Below are positions 44,891-52,882 of a DNA stretch of 64,000 nucleotides, in pieces (within the stretch, counting starts at the first letter, position 1; each line of letters begins with the position of its first letter). Origin of the DNA: Planctomycetota bacterium (GTDB lineage Bacteria > Planctomycetota > Brocadiia > SM23-32 > JAKLEA01); the NCBI GenBank assembly GCA_022711755.1, contig JAKLEA010000011.1:122059-186058 (forward strand). The letters are read 5' to 3'. A model generated the notes under the pieces. That model made no database searches. It worked only from the letters and a program-made list of their open reading frames with translations, and was not told the origin of the DNA. The position numbers and the translations under genes were made by a program.

Positions 44891-47169
44891 CTGCGCCTCC
44901 ATGCGGCCACCGCCGCCTGGCCGAAGCTGACCCCGCCGTCTCCCGGCGGGACGTCAGCGTTGAGCAAAACCTCGAAACCATCCTTCTCCAGCATTGCGAG
45001 CAATCTTTCCAACAGACAGGCGTTGGCCATGACGCCGCCGGACAACGCTACGGTTTCGACGCACGTATTCTTCCGCGCTTCCAGACACATGTCCAGCGCA
45101 AGACGGGCGATGCTGTTGTGAAATCTGGCCGCGCAGACGGCGACACCGGCCCCCCCGCGAGCGTCGGAGACCAACCCGCGCACAATGTCTGACGTTCGGA
45201 CTTCGATCATTCCGTCAAGCAACCTCGCGCGCCCGGCCTCGTAGAAACCGTCCTCGCCCTTCGCCTCCCGCGCCTTCGCCTCGAGTTCCATCGGCGCCTG
45301 TGCGTGGAAGCTGTTGAACCCGCAAATGCCGAGCAGGGCGGCGACGGCGTCAAACAGCCGCCCCATGCTGGAGGTCAGCGGGCAATTGACCCGTTTTTCG
45401 ATCATCCGGGAGATTATCCGCAATTCCTCTCCCGCGAAACCGGGCAGCATTTCACAGGCTAGCGCGTCCGCATCTCGCCCGAACGCCGCGCGCAGGAAGG
45501 CATAGGCCATGCGGCGGGTGTCCTTTGAAGCGACGTCGCCCCCGGGCTGAGGCACGGCCTCCAAGCTGCCGAACCGCTCGAAGTCCGCCAGGTCGCAGAG
45601 CATGAATTCGCCGCCCCAAAGACCGCCGTCCCTGCCCCACCCCATGCCGTCGAATGAAACTCCGATGACCCTGTCCGTCCGCCCCGCCTCGGCCATGACG
45701 GACGCGATATGGGCGTGATGATGCTGAACAGGCTCGATCGGCAGACCGCGCTCCATTGCGTAACGGGTCGAGAGGTAGCCGGGATGCATGTCCCGCGCAA
45801 CGACCGAGGGTTTGACCGCAAGGATGTCCTCCATGTGGCGGACGGCCTGGATGAAGGACTCATAGGCCGGGACGTTCTGAAGGTCGCCGACATGATGGCT
45901 GAGGAAGGCGTTGCCGCTGCGAGTGACGCATATTGTGTTGTTCAGTTCCGGGCCGACAGCAAGTATCTCCCCCCCGGAGATATCGCAGGGCAGTTTAACT
46001 GGCGCGGGCGCATAACCTCTTGAGCGGCGCAAGAAACGGGAGCGTTGCGCGATGACCTGGACGACCGAGTCGTCAGTGCGGATATGGATGCTGCGATCGT
46101 GAAGCAGGAAGCAGTCCGCCAGCCCGGACAAGCGCACCCGGGCGTCCTCATTGGAATGTGCGATGGGTTCGTCCGAGAAGTTCCCGCTTGTCATTATGAG
46201 CGCCGTGAAATCTTCGGCCATGAGCATGTGATGCAGGGGGGTGTAGGGCAGCATGACGCCGAAGGAGGCGCTGCGCGGGGCAACGCCTTCCGCAAGGCCG
46301 TTACCTTCGCGTTTCTCGATCAGGACTATCGGACGCTCCGGGCTTGAGAGCAGCGCTTCTTCCTCGGGTCCGATCCGGCAGATTCGGGCGGCGGCGCGGA
46401 CATCCCGAACCATGATTGCGAATGGCTTGTGATCACGATGCTTTCTGCGGCGTAGCAGCGCGACCGCCTCCTGGTTGGCGGCGTCGCAGGCAAGGTGGAA
46501 TCCGCCTAGACCTTTGACGGCTGCGATCCGGCCCGCGCGGATTCTCCGGATGGTCTCCTCAAGCGGATCATCGCAGGCTATTTCAGTCCCGTCAGAGGAG
46601 AGCAGCCGGAGCCTCGGGCCGCAAGCGGGGCAGCAGGTCGGCTCCGCGTGGAACCTGCGGTTGGCCGGGTCCTCGTATTCACGGCGGCAGTCCGGGCACA
46701 TCTCGAAGGGCGACATCGTCGTGCGCGATCGGTCGTACGGGAGGTCGCGGATGATCGTGTATCGTGGTCCGCAGTTCGTGCAGTTGATGAAGGCGTAGCG
46801 ATAGCGCCTGTCGTCGGGGGCGCTCATTTCGCGCAGGCAGTCGCCGCAGGTTGCCATGTCGGGCAGAATGAGCGTTGTTCTTGCGCCATGCTGCGCGCTG
46901 AGGCGGACCGAGAAGCCGGTTTCTCCGGTTGGAGGGATTTCACGGAAAGTGATTGAGGCGACGCGCGCCATCGGCGGGGGGGAGGAACGCAGCGCGTCCA
47001 GAAAGCGCTCGGTCGCTTCCTGTTCGCCTTCGATCTCTGTTATGACGCCGGCGGGGTCGTTGGCGACATGGCCGTACAGCCCAAGCCTTGCCGCCAAGGA
47101 ATAGACGAACGGGCGGAAGCCGACGCCCTGCACGGCTCCGGCAATCCTTATCTGAAATCGTACCGGCAA
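44863..47169 (-). CDS. hypF: Carbamoyltransferase HypF
   Basis: The 768-residue protein has all HypF modules. The acylphosphatase domain starts IAGAVQGVGFRPFVYSLA. Two zinc-finger pairs follow (CGDCLREM with CTNCGPRYT, CPDCRREYE with CCPACGP). The YrdC domain has RIAAVKGLGGFHLACDA. The Kae1-like domain has VQHHHAHIASVMAE and GVSFDGMGWG. HypF makes carbamoyl-AMP and loads HypE for cyanide ligand synthesis. The start is a TTG at 47169 with GGAG 5 bases upstream; no better start is in frame. A terminator-like hairpin lies just upstream, so hypFCDE may be transcribed partly independently of the hox genes. Confidence 0.96.
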   Translation of the reverse strand: MPVRFQIRIAGAVQGVGFRPFVYSLAARLGLYGHVANDPAGVITEIEGEQEATERFLDALRSSPPPMARVASITFREIPPTGETGFSVRLSAQHGARTTLILPDMATCGDCLREMSAPDDRRYRYAFINCTNCGPRYTIIRDLPYDRSRTTMSPFEMCPDCRREYEDPANRRFHAEPTCCPACGPRLRLLSSDGTEIACDDPLEETIRRIRAGRIAAVKGLGGFHLACDAANQEAVALLRRRKHRDHKPFAIMVRDVRAAARICRIGPEEEALLSSPERPIVLIEKREGNGLAEGVAPRSASFGVMLPYTPLHHMLMAEDFTALIMTSGNFSDEPIAHSNEDARVRLSGLADCFLLHDRSIHIRTDDSVVQVIAQRSRFLRRSRGYAPAPVKLPCDISGGEILAVGPELNNTICVTRSGNAFLSHHVGDLQNVPAYESFIQAVRHMEDILAVKPSVVARDMHPGYLSTRYAMERGLPIEPVQHHHAHIASVMAEAGRTDRVIGVSFDGMGWGRDGGLWGGEFMLCDLADFERFGSLEAVPQPGGDVASKDTRRMAYAFLRAAFGRDADALACEMLPGFAGEELRIISRMIEKRVNCPLTSSMGRLFDAVAALLGICGFNSFHAQAPMELEAKAREAKGEDGFYEAGRARLLDGMIEVRTSDIVRGLVSDARGGAGVAVCAARFHNSIARLALDMCLEARKNTCVETVALSGGVMANACLLERLLAMLEKDGFEVLLNADVPPGDGGVSFGQAAVAAWRRRCALQCRLE

Positions 47170-47181
47170 ATGCGCTCCATT

Positions 47182-47237
47182 AAAACAGAAAACCGAAACG
47201 GCGGGGTCCGGCCCGCGAGGCCGAACCGCCCTTTCGG
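47182..47237 (-). terminator. Long hairpin with T-run before hypF
   Basis: On the minus strand CCGAAA/TTTCGG, GGCGG/CCGCC and CGGCC/GGCCG stack into one long hairpin (47193-47237) around a TCGCG loop, followed by TTTTCTGTTTT. This has the form of a strong intrinsic terminator, placed 13 bases before the hypF start. It would reduce read-through from the hox operon into hypF, or act as an attenuator. Confidence 0.6.
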
Positions 47238-47256
47238 CGCGATGAGAATCCGGCCC

Positions 47257-47311
47257 GGGCCAGGGAACGCTGCCGGGGGTCTCATGCCTCCCGGGCGATG
47301 TTCCCAGGCCC
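47257..47311 (-). ncRNA. Structured leader element between hox and hypF
   Basis: GGGCCAGGGAAC (47257-47268) pairs with GTTCCCAGGCCC (47300-47311) over 11 of 12 positions, with an inner CCGGG/CCCGG stem and a loop around GGCATGAGA. It lies directly upstream of the terminator hairpin in the direction of transcription. Together they make a two-stem leader of about 130 bases that could be a cis-regulatory RNA; I do not recognise a known riboswitch class. Confidence 0.4.
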
Positions 47312-47336
47312 GATTATAGCCGGATGAATTATTTTG

Positions 47337-48179
47337 TCAGCCGCCGGCTAGTTTGGACTTCAGCGTCTTGACCAGTCTTGCGGGGTCAACCGGCTTTTGG
47401 AAGATGCCGGCCAGACCCAGCTCGCGCTGGTCAAGGTTGTACTGGACGGTGTCGCCGGCCGCGCTGAGCATCCAGATCGGTCCGGCGAACTCCTCGTCCT
47501 TCAGCTTCCGGGCCACCTGGGCGCCGGTGTCAACCTCCTCCATCATCAGGTCAATGATAATGGCGTCCGGTTTGATCTTTTCGGCGACTTTAAGGCCTTC
47601 TTCTCCGCCTGCCGCCTCGCCGACGGAATAGCCTTCCGCCTCAAGGATGATGCGGACGGCGGCGCGAATGTCCGGATCGTCGTCTATGATCAGAATCGTC
47701 TTTTTGCTGGCGCTGCATGAACCCATTTGTTGCTCCTTCCGCGACGTTATCTTCGACTTGACGAACGCGACTGCTCTGTCAAGGTTCTCGCGGGCCTTGT
47801 CGGTCAGCCCCTCGGCGAATTCGAAGCTGTAGCCTCGTATCGCCAGAACCCATGCCTCGGGCGGCGGGCCAAAACTGTCCTGGCATATCGCCAGGACCGC
47901 TTCGGGAGAGACGGAGTGGGTCGTGAAGGCAATCGTTTCGGCGGCCTTCGTCGGCCCGAATGAGAACGGCTCCCGGGCGTCAACGCTCGCATCGGCGAAG
48001 ATGACCGCGTCATAGCCGGACAGGTCCGCCGCATGCTCGATGTTAAGTTGATAGTCCGAGTCAACCGTCACGCCCGGCAGGCCGAGCGCCCCGCACCTTT
48101 CCGCAAGCGCAGGGCCAAGCCCGTCATCCTCTCTCCCCGGGTTGCCATATCCCAGGATCAGGACGCGACTGCCGCTCAT
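47337..48179 (-). CDS. Hydrogenase maturation protease fused to a CheY-like receiver
   Basis: The 280-residue frame holds two proteins. Residues 1-150 are a HycI/HoxW-type endopeptidase: VLILGYGNPGREDDGLGPAL with the first metal Glu/Asp region, and VIFADASVDAREPF. This type trims the C-terminus of the hydrogenase large subunit after nickel insertion. Residues 157-280 are a receiver domain: ILIIDDDPDIRAAVRII with the acidic pocket, IIIDLMMEEVD with the phospho-accepting Asp, and FQKPVDP with the Lys. Between them, AAGGAG lies 6 bases before an in-frame ATG (47726, residue 152), so the receiver may also be made alone. Fusion through loss of a stop codon between two adjacent genes is the likely origin. 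It is coupled to hoxH by an ATGA overlap. Confidence 0.85.
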   Translation of the reverse strand: MSGSRVLILGYGNPGREDDGLGPALAERCGALGLPGVTVDSDYQLNIEHAADLSGYDAVIFADASVDAREPFSFGPTKAAETIAFTTHSVSPEAVLAICQDSFGPPPEAWVLAIRGYSFEFAEGLTDKARENLDRAVAFVKSKITSRKEQQMGSCSASKKTILIIDDDPDIRAAVRIILEAEGYSVGEAAGGEEGLKVAEKIKPDAIIIDLMMEEVDTGAQVARKLKDEEFAGPIWMLSAAGDTVQYNLDQRELGLAGIFQKPVDPARLVKTLKSKLAGG

Positions 48180-49621
48180 CCGCGAAGTTTTTCCTCAATG
48201 ATCGAACCGTCCGGCCCGACCAGTTGCACTTGAAGCCTCATCCGGCCCAGAGCGTGAGTGGCGCAGCTCAGGCACGGATCGTAGGCTCTGATACCGACTT
48301 CGATGTGGTTGAGCAGACCTTCCGTGATCTCCGCCTTGCCCTTCAGGTGCTGGTTGGCGACCACCTGTACGCACCTGTTCATGGCTTCGTTGTTGTTGGT
48401 CGTGGAGACGATGAGGTTGGCCACGCGGATTTGATCCGTTTCCGGATTGATCTCGTAGTGGTGGAAAAGGGTACCGCGGGGGGCCTCTATCCACGCCACG
48501 CCGCGCGGACGCTTCTTGCCGACAGCCACAAGGTTGGTTCCTTGCAGGTCCGGATCGTCCAGAAGCTCCACGATCTTCTCCGCCGAATGCACAAGCTCGA
48601 TCATCCTAGCCCAGTGGTAGGCCATCGTAGAGTTGATCGGCTTGCCGCCGCCGAGGGCCATGAACTCCTGGCGCTCCTTTTCGGCGACCGGCGTGTCAAT
48701 GAAATCGCAGCAGTTGATGCGCGACAGAGGCCCGACCCTGTACCAGCCGTTTTCCTGTCCGATGGAGGTGATGAAGGGGAACTTCATGTAGCTCCACGGG
48801 CGGACTTCCTCGCGGATGTAGTCGAGGTAATCGGCGGGTTTCACCTGGTCGAGGATGATTTTGCCGTCGCTGGTCTTTGCGCGAAGCACGCCGTCGTAAA
48901 GGTCCATACACCCGTCCGGGCGCACGATGCTCAGGTGATTGGACGGGAAACTGCCGAACTCCAGCAGGCTCTGTCCGCCTGCCTTGGTCACCTTTTTGGC
49001 CAGTTCGAGGGCCTCGACGGCCCATTCGAGCATCTTGTCGGCGTCCTTTTTCAGGGAATCGCGCTCTTCGACGGACAGGTTCTTATTGATTCCGCCGGGG
49101 ATGGCGCCCGTGCCATGGACTTTCTTGCCGGCGGTCGCCTTGATGATTTCCTGGCCGAAGCGCCGCATCAGAACGGCCTTCGTCGCCGCCTCGGGGAACT
49201 CCTGTATTACCCCGATGACGTTGCGCTTGGCCACCGGCGCGTCAAACCCGAAGAGCAGGTCCGGCGAAGCCAGGTGATAGAAATGCATTGCGTGGGACTG
49301 GTAGGTCTGCCCGTAATGCATCAGGCGGCGCATCTTTTCGGCGGTCGGCGGGAGTTTGTCCACGCCGACGATCACGTCCGTGGCCTTGGCGCCGCAGAGG
49401 TGATGGCTCACCGGGCAGATGCCGCAAAGGCGCTGCACTGCTACCGGGGCCTCCCAGTAGAAACGCCCCTGGATGAAGCGCTCAAATCCACGGAACTCGA
49501 TGATATGAAACCGCGCCTGTTCGACGTTGTTGGCCGCGTCCATGTGGATGGTGACCTTGCCGTGGCCTTCAATCCTGGTCACCGGATTAATGACAATTTT
49601 ACGCTTGCCGTTATCAGCCAT
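48176..49621 (-). CDS. hoxH: NiFe hydrogenase large subunit (group 3d)
   Basis: The 481-residue protein has the L1 motif RLCGICPVSHHLCGAKATD and the L2 motif DPCLSCATHALGRM. Their four cysteines bind the Ni-Fe centre. A tail of about 25 residues after the L2 His is the part normally removed by the maturation protease encoded next. INPVTRIEGHGKVTI is the usual N-terminal block. Order hoxEF-U-Y-H and sequence fit the cytoplasmic bidirectional NAD(P)-linked group 3d. The enzyme couples H2 oxidation or production to NAD+/NADH. Confidence 0.95.
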   Translation of the reverse strand: MADNGKRKIVINPVTRIEGHGKVTIHMDAANNVEQARFHIIEFRGFERFIQGRFYWEAPVAVQRLCGICPVSHHLCGAKATDVIVGVDKLPPTAEKMRRLMHYGQTYQSHAMHFYHLASPDLLFGFDAPVAKRNVIGVIQEFPEAATKAVLMRRFGQEIIKATAGKKVHGTGAIPGGINKNLSVEERDSLKKDADKMLEWAVEALELAKKVTKAGGQSLLEFGSFPSNHLSIVRPDGCMDLYDGVLRAKTSDGKIILDQVKPADYLDYIREEVRPWSYMKFPFITSIGQENGWYRVGPLSRINCCDFIDTPVAEKERQEFMALGGGKPINSTMAYHWARMIELVHSAEKIVELLDDPDLQGTNLVAVGKKRPRGVAWIEAPRGTLFHHYEINPETDQIRVANLIVSTTNNNEAMNRCVQVVANQHLKGKAEITEGLLNHIEVGIRAYDPCLSCATHALGRMRLQVQLVGPDGSIIEEKLRG

Positions 49622-49640
49622 GGTTATGTCTCCGTGAAGA

Positions 49641-50180
49641 TCAGTCGTACTTGATCAGCTCGTAGGGCAGGCCGACGTTCTTGCCGGTGAGCAGCGCCGT
49701 CAGCGCCGCCCAGAGCGTGTCCGCCGACGGAGGGCAGCCGGGCAGGAAATAGTCAATCTTGACTATCTCGTGGCACGGGTAGACCTTGTCCAGCAGGATG
49801 GGGATTTCCGGGTCGTTCGGAATCTTCCCGTCAATCACTGTCGGGCCTTTCAAGTATGCCTCTTCCAGGCACTCCTTCAGGGGGACGGTGTTCCGCATTG
49901 CGGGAACGCCGCCGGTCAGCGCGCACTGGCCGACCGCGACCAGGATTTTGCAGTTCTCACGGAACTTGATCAGCCACTCCACGTTCTCGTCATTGCTGAT
50001 TCCGCCCTCAAGCAGTCCCACGTCCACTGGACGCGTGAACACCTTGATGTCATTTATCGGCGACTTGTCGAACTCAACCAGCTCGACCAGTTTGAGGATG
50101 CGGTCGTCAATGTCCAGCAGAGACATGTGGCAGCCGAAACAGCCCGTGAACGGAGCCGTCGCTACAAGTGGTTTTGCCAT
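49641..50180 (-). CDS. hoxY: NiFe hydrogenase small subunit
   Basis: The 179-residue protein has the proximal 4Fe-4S cluster motifs: TGCFGCHMSLLDID near the N-terminus, AVGQCALTGGVPA in the middle and FLPGCPPSADTLW near the C-terminus. The short length without a medial/distal cluster domain is typical of HoxY of soluble group 3d enzymes. It transfers electrons between HoxH and the diaphorase module. The gene lies 19 bases before hoxH in the same operon. Confidence 0.95.
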   Translation of the reverse strand: MAKPLVATAPFTGCFGCHMSLLDIDDRILKLVELVEFDKSPINDIKVFTRPVDVGLLEGGISNDENVEWLIKFRENCKILVAVGQCALTGGVPAMRNTVPLKECLEEAYLKGPTVIDGKIPNDPEIPILLDKVYPCHEIVKIDYFLPGCPPSADTLWAALTALLTGKNVGLPYELIKYD

Positions 50181-50213
50181 GTGTCTGAACCCTTTCTGCT
50201 TTCAGTCGGCTGA

Positions 50214-50915
50214 CTATTTCCGTTCGATGTCCGCGCCAATAGGCCCCTTGTCGAAGGCCCGTTGGCCGACTGGAATCGCCCAGCCCTTGCGTTTGAGCGT
50301 CAGGCACCCGGTCGGACATATTTTCGCCGCCTGGTCCGTCACCGAAAACGGCGTCTCGTTGAGGGAACGTTCGGCGTCCACGGCGACACGCTTGTTTATT
50401 CCGCGGCCCTCGAAACCGAAGACCGTCTTGCCGTCCAGGAGTTTTGAAGCGCGCACGCACCGCCCGCACAGGATGCACCTGTTGCGGTCAACGTAAATGT
50501 CCTTGTGCGATGCGTCCAGCTCCCTGGGCTTGCGAAGGTAGGGCAACTGCGGATTGAGCAGTCCGAGGCGGTAGGCCATGGCCTGTAGTTCGCAGTTTCC
50601 GCTGGCCTCGCAGGATGGGCAGTAATGATTGCCTTCGCAGAACAGCATTTCGACGATCTTGCGCCGAAGGGCTGTCATTTCCTCGGAGGCGTTTTCGATG
50701 ACCTGTCCTTCCGCAACGGGGAAGGTGCAGGCGCTGACGGGCCGTCCGTTCACCTTCACGGTGCAGAGCCGACAGTGTCCGCCGGGAGGCAGTCCCTCAT
50801 GGAAACACAACCGGGGGATGTAGATTCCCGCCGCGTCGGCTGCCTCCATTATCGTCTGGCCGGGGCCGGCCGATATTTCCTTTCCGTCTATGACTATCTT
50901 CAGTTGCTGACTCAT
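50214..50915 (-). CDS. hoxU: Hydrogenase diaphorase iron-sulfur subunit
   Basis: The 233-residue protein resembles the NuoG N-terminus. It has a 2Fe-2S ferredoxin-like site (IPRLCFHEGLPPGGHCRLC ... CTFP), the His-Cys3 4Fe-4S site NHYCPSCEASGNCELQ and a further 4Fe-4S site (RCILCGRCVRASK ... ICPTGCL). It relays electrons between the flavin subunit HoxF and the hydrogenase dimer. GAGGAG lies 8 bases before the ATG and overlaps the end of hoxEF. Confidence 0.94.
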   Translation of the reverse strand: MSQQLKIVIDGKEISAGPGQTIMEAADAAGIYIPRLCFHEGLPPGGHCRLCTVKVNGRPVSACTFPVAEGQVIENASEEMTALRRKIVEMLFCEGNHYCPSCEASGNCELQAMAYRLGLLNPQLPYLRKPRELDASHKDIYVDRNRCILCGRCVRASKLLDGKTVFGFEGRGINKRVAVDAERSLNETPFSVTDQAAKICPTGCLTLKRKGWAIPVGQRAFDKGPIGADIERK

Positions 50916-50920
50916 CGTTG

Positions 50921-52690
50921 CTACTCCTCAGCATGGGGCTTCTGGCCCGTGACTGCGCAAGCCTCTTGAAGAGCCTTCTTCAGGTCGAACGGCGCGACGT
51001 AGTCCTCGCTGCGGACCTTCGCGTCCCAGAGGTTGGAGAAGTTCCTGAGCGTCGTCAGGATTGGATTGGCCGCCGTCTGCCCGAGTCCGCACCGGCTCAT
51101 CGTCTTGATCGTATTGCCGAGCGTCTCGATCTGCCGCAGATCGTTTCGCGTGCCCTTACCTTCCAGAACTTTCTCAACCATCTTGCACATGAGGGTCGTG
51201 CCCGCGCGGCATGGAGCGCACCATCCGCAGGATTCCTCGACGAAGAACTCCAGGAACTGGTGCATGCACTCAAGCACGTCGCGCTGCGGCCCGAACACGA
51301 TGACCGAGCCGCCGGTGGGCAGGTCCTCGAAGCAGATGCTGCGCCCAAAATCCTTCGGCGCAAGGCACTGGCCGGAGGGACCGGCCATCTGCACGGCCTG
51401 GGCGTTCTGCCCGCCGACGAGCTGCAGGAGCGCGTCAACGGACATGCCGTACTGGATTTCGTAGACGCCCGGCTTTTCGCAGTCGCCGGATACGCTTACA
51501 AGCTTCGTTCCGGTGGAATCCTTCGTGCCGATCGCGTTGAACCATGCCGCGCCTTTTTCCATGATCCGGGCCGCGCAGCATAGGGTTTCGACGTTGTTGA
51601 CGGCAGTCGGCTCGTTTTTGTAGCCCTTCTGAACCGGGAACGGTGGGCGATCCCTTGGGGCGCCGCGTTTGCCTTCCAGACTCTCGATCAGGGCGGATTC
51701 CTCGCCGCAGACGTACGCGCCGGCGCCGAGCTGTATCCGTATGTCAAAGTTGAAGCCTTCCAGACCGCAGATGTTCTCGCCCAGCAGCCCGAGGCTTCTG
51801 CGCTTGGCCAGGCACTGCTCCAACGACGGAAGCAGGTATTCGTATTCGGCTCTGAGGTAGACGAGGCCTTCAACGGCGCCCAGCGCGTAACCGGCCACGG
51901 TCATTCCTTCGAAGACCAGGTCCGGACACTGGGCCAGGATGACCCTGTCCTTGAAGGTCCCCGGCTCGCCTTCGTCCGCGTTGCAGACGATGTAATGAGC
52001 GCCGCCCTCGGCCTTGCGGCAGAAGTCCCACTTCATGGCAGTCGGGAAACCTGCGCCGCCGCGGCCGCGCACCCTTGAGGCGTTCATCTCCTTGATGACT
52101 TCCTCAGGCGACATGTTCAACGCCCTGCGCACTGCCGCTCCGCGCTGCATGGGCGCGAAGATGACCGGGCCGGGCTGCCGCAGATTTAGGTCAACCCTTG
52201 CCTGCGGCAATTCCCTGGGACTCTTGCCTGCCTTGAGCGCCTGAACGATGGCCGGCACGTCCGCCGGACACAGGTTGGTCAAAGGTGTCCCGTTGACCAG
52301 CGCCGCCGGGGCCTGGTCGCTCAGCCCGATGCATGCCGTGTATTCAAGCGTCAGCATCCCATCAGCCGTTGTCTGGCCGAACTTGATGCCAGCCGCTTTT
52401 TCGAAGGCTTTCGCCACGGCGTCGGCGCCTTTCATGCGCTCGACCACAGAATTGCACAGACGGATGACCGTCCTGCCCTGCGGCTCCCTGGAAAAGAACG
52501 CGTAAAAGCTGGCCATGTCCCGGACTTCAACCCGGTGTATGCCCAAGGCTTTCGGTATCAGGCCGATCGCCTCCTCGGGCAGGTAGCCCAGCTTTGCGTG
52601 AACCGCTCGCGTTATGTCCATCAGGCGCGATCGGTCCTTACCGAACTGCTCGACGACCTCATTGATGATCTCTGAGTAGTTCTCTGTCAT
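50921..52690 (-). CDS. hoxF: Hydrogenase diaphorase flavoprotein, HoxE-HoxF fusion
   Basis: The 589-residue protein fuses a NuoE/HoxE-like thioredoxin-fold domain (residues 1-150) to a NuoF/HoxF domain. The NuoF part has RGRGGAGFPTAMKWDF for NAD(H), NADEGEPGTFKDR for FMN, and ESCGWCAPCRAGTT with RCGLGQTAANP for a 4Fe-4S cluster. The E domain retains only two of the four usual 2Fe-2S cysteines: C79 and C120 are present, but the expected partners are E84 and S124. This cluster is therefore probably missing or altered. The ATG at 52690 gives the family N-terminus; GGAGG sites lie just upstream. It is the first gene of the hox operon under a Rex-controlled promoter. Confidence 0.92.
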   Translation of the reverse strand: MTENYSEIINEVVEQFGKDRSRLMDITRAVHAKLGYLPEEAIGLIPKALGIHRVEVRDMASFYAFFSREPQGRTVIRLCNSVVERMKGADAVAKAFEKAAGIKFGQTTADGMLTLEYTACIGLSDQAPAALVNGTPLTNLCPADVPAIVQALKAGKSPRELPQARVDLNLRQPGPVIFAPMQRGAAVRRALNMSPEEVIKEMNASRVRGRGGAGFPTAMKWDFCRKAEGGAHYIVCNADEGEPGTFKDRVILAQCPDLVFEGMTVAGYALGAVEGLVYLRAEYEYLLPSLEQCLAKRRSLGLLGENICGLEGFNFDIRIQLGAGAYVCGEESALIESLEGKRGAPRDRPPFPVQKGYKNEPTAVNNVETLCCAARIMEKGAAWFNAIGTKDSTGTKLVSVSGDCEKPGVYEIQYGMSVDALLQLVGGQNAQAVQMAGPSGQCLAPKDFGRSICFEDLPTGGSVIVFGPQRDVLECMHQFLEFFVEESCGWCAPCRAGTTLMCKMVEKVLEGKGTRNDLRQIETLGNTIKTMSRCGLGQTAANPILTTLRNFSNLWDAKVRSEDYVAPFDLKKALQEACAVTGQKPHAEE

Positions 52691-52807
52691 TCCTCCTTGC
52701 CTCCACAGACGCAAAAACTTCGTGAAAGACAGCACGGGAATTCATTTGACGTGCAACTCACGCCAGAGCAAAAACAATCCTGTTGTGTCATCCATGACCA
52801 ACAAGAT

Positions 52808-52825
52808 TTGTGAATCGTATCACAT
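52808..52825. promoter_or_regulatory. Rex operator of the hox operon
   Basis: TTGTGAATCGTATCACAT matches the Rex consensus TTGTGAA-N4-TTCACAA at 12 of 14 defined positions. On the minus strand it covers the -10 box of the hox promoter, so a bound Rex would block RNA polymerase. rex itself lies next to it. A second partial palindrome (TTGTGTCATCCATGAC) lies about 20 bases closer to the gene. Confidence 0.75.
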
Positions 52826-52842
52826 GCCATGTCCATATTCAA
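52814..52842 (-). promoter_or_regulatory. Sigma-70-type promoter of the hox operon
   Basis: On the minus strand TTGAAT (-35, 52837-52842) and TACGAT (-10, 52814-52819) are separated by exactly 17 bases. The start site would fall near 52807, giving a leader of about 115 bases before hoxEF. The -10 box is embedded in the Rex operator. Confidence 0.65.
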
Positions 52843-52882
52843 CATCATATCGGTAGAAAATCAAGAAATTTCCGGGATTTCA

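Noticed and set aside
48224..49654. Long open frame on the plus strand opposite hoxH (about 476 codons)
   Set aside because: hoxH on the minus strand has full NiFe motifs and operon context; the opposite frame has a Leu/Val/Asp/His-rich composition typical of antisense frames in GC-rich genes and no recognisable domain.
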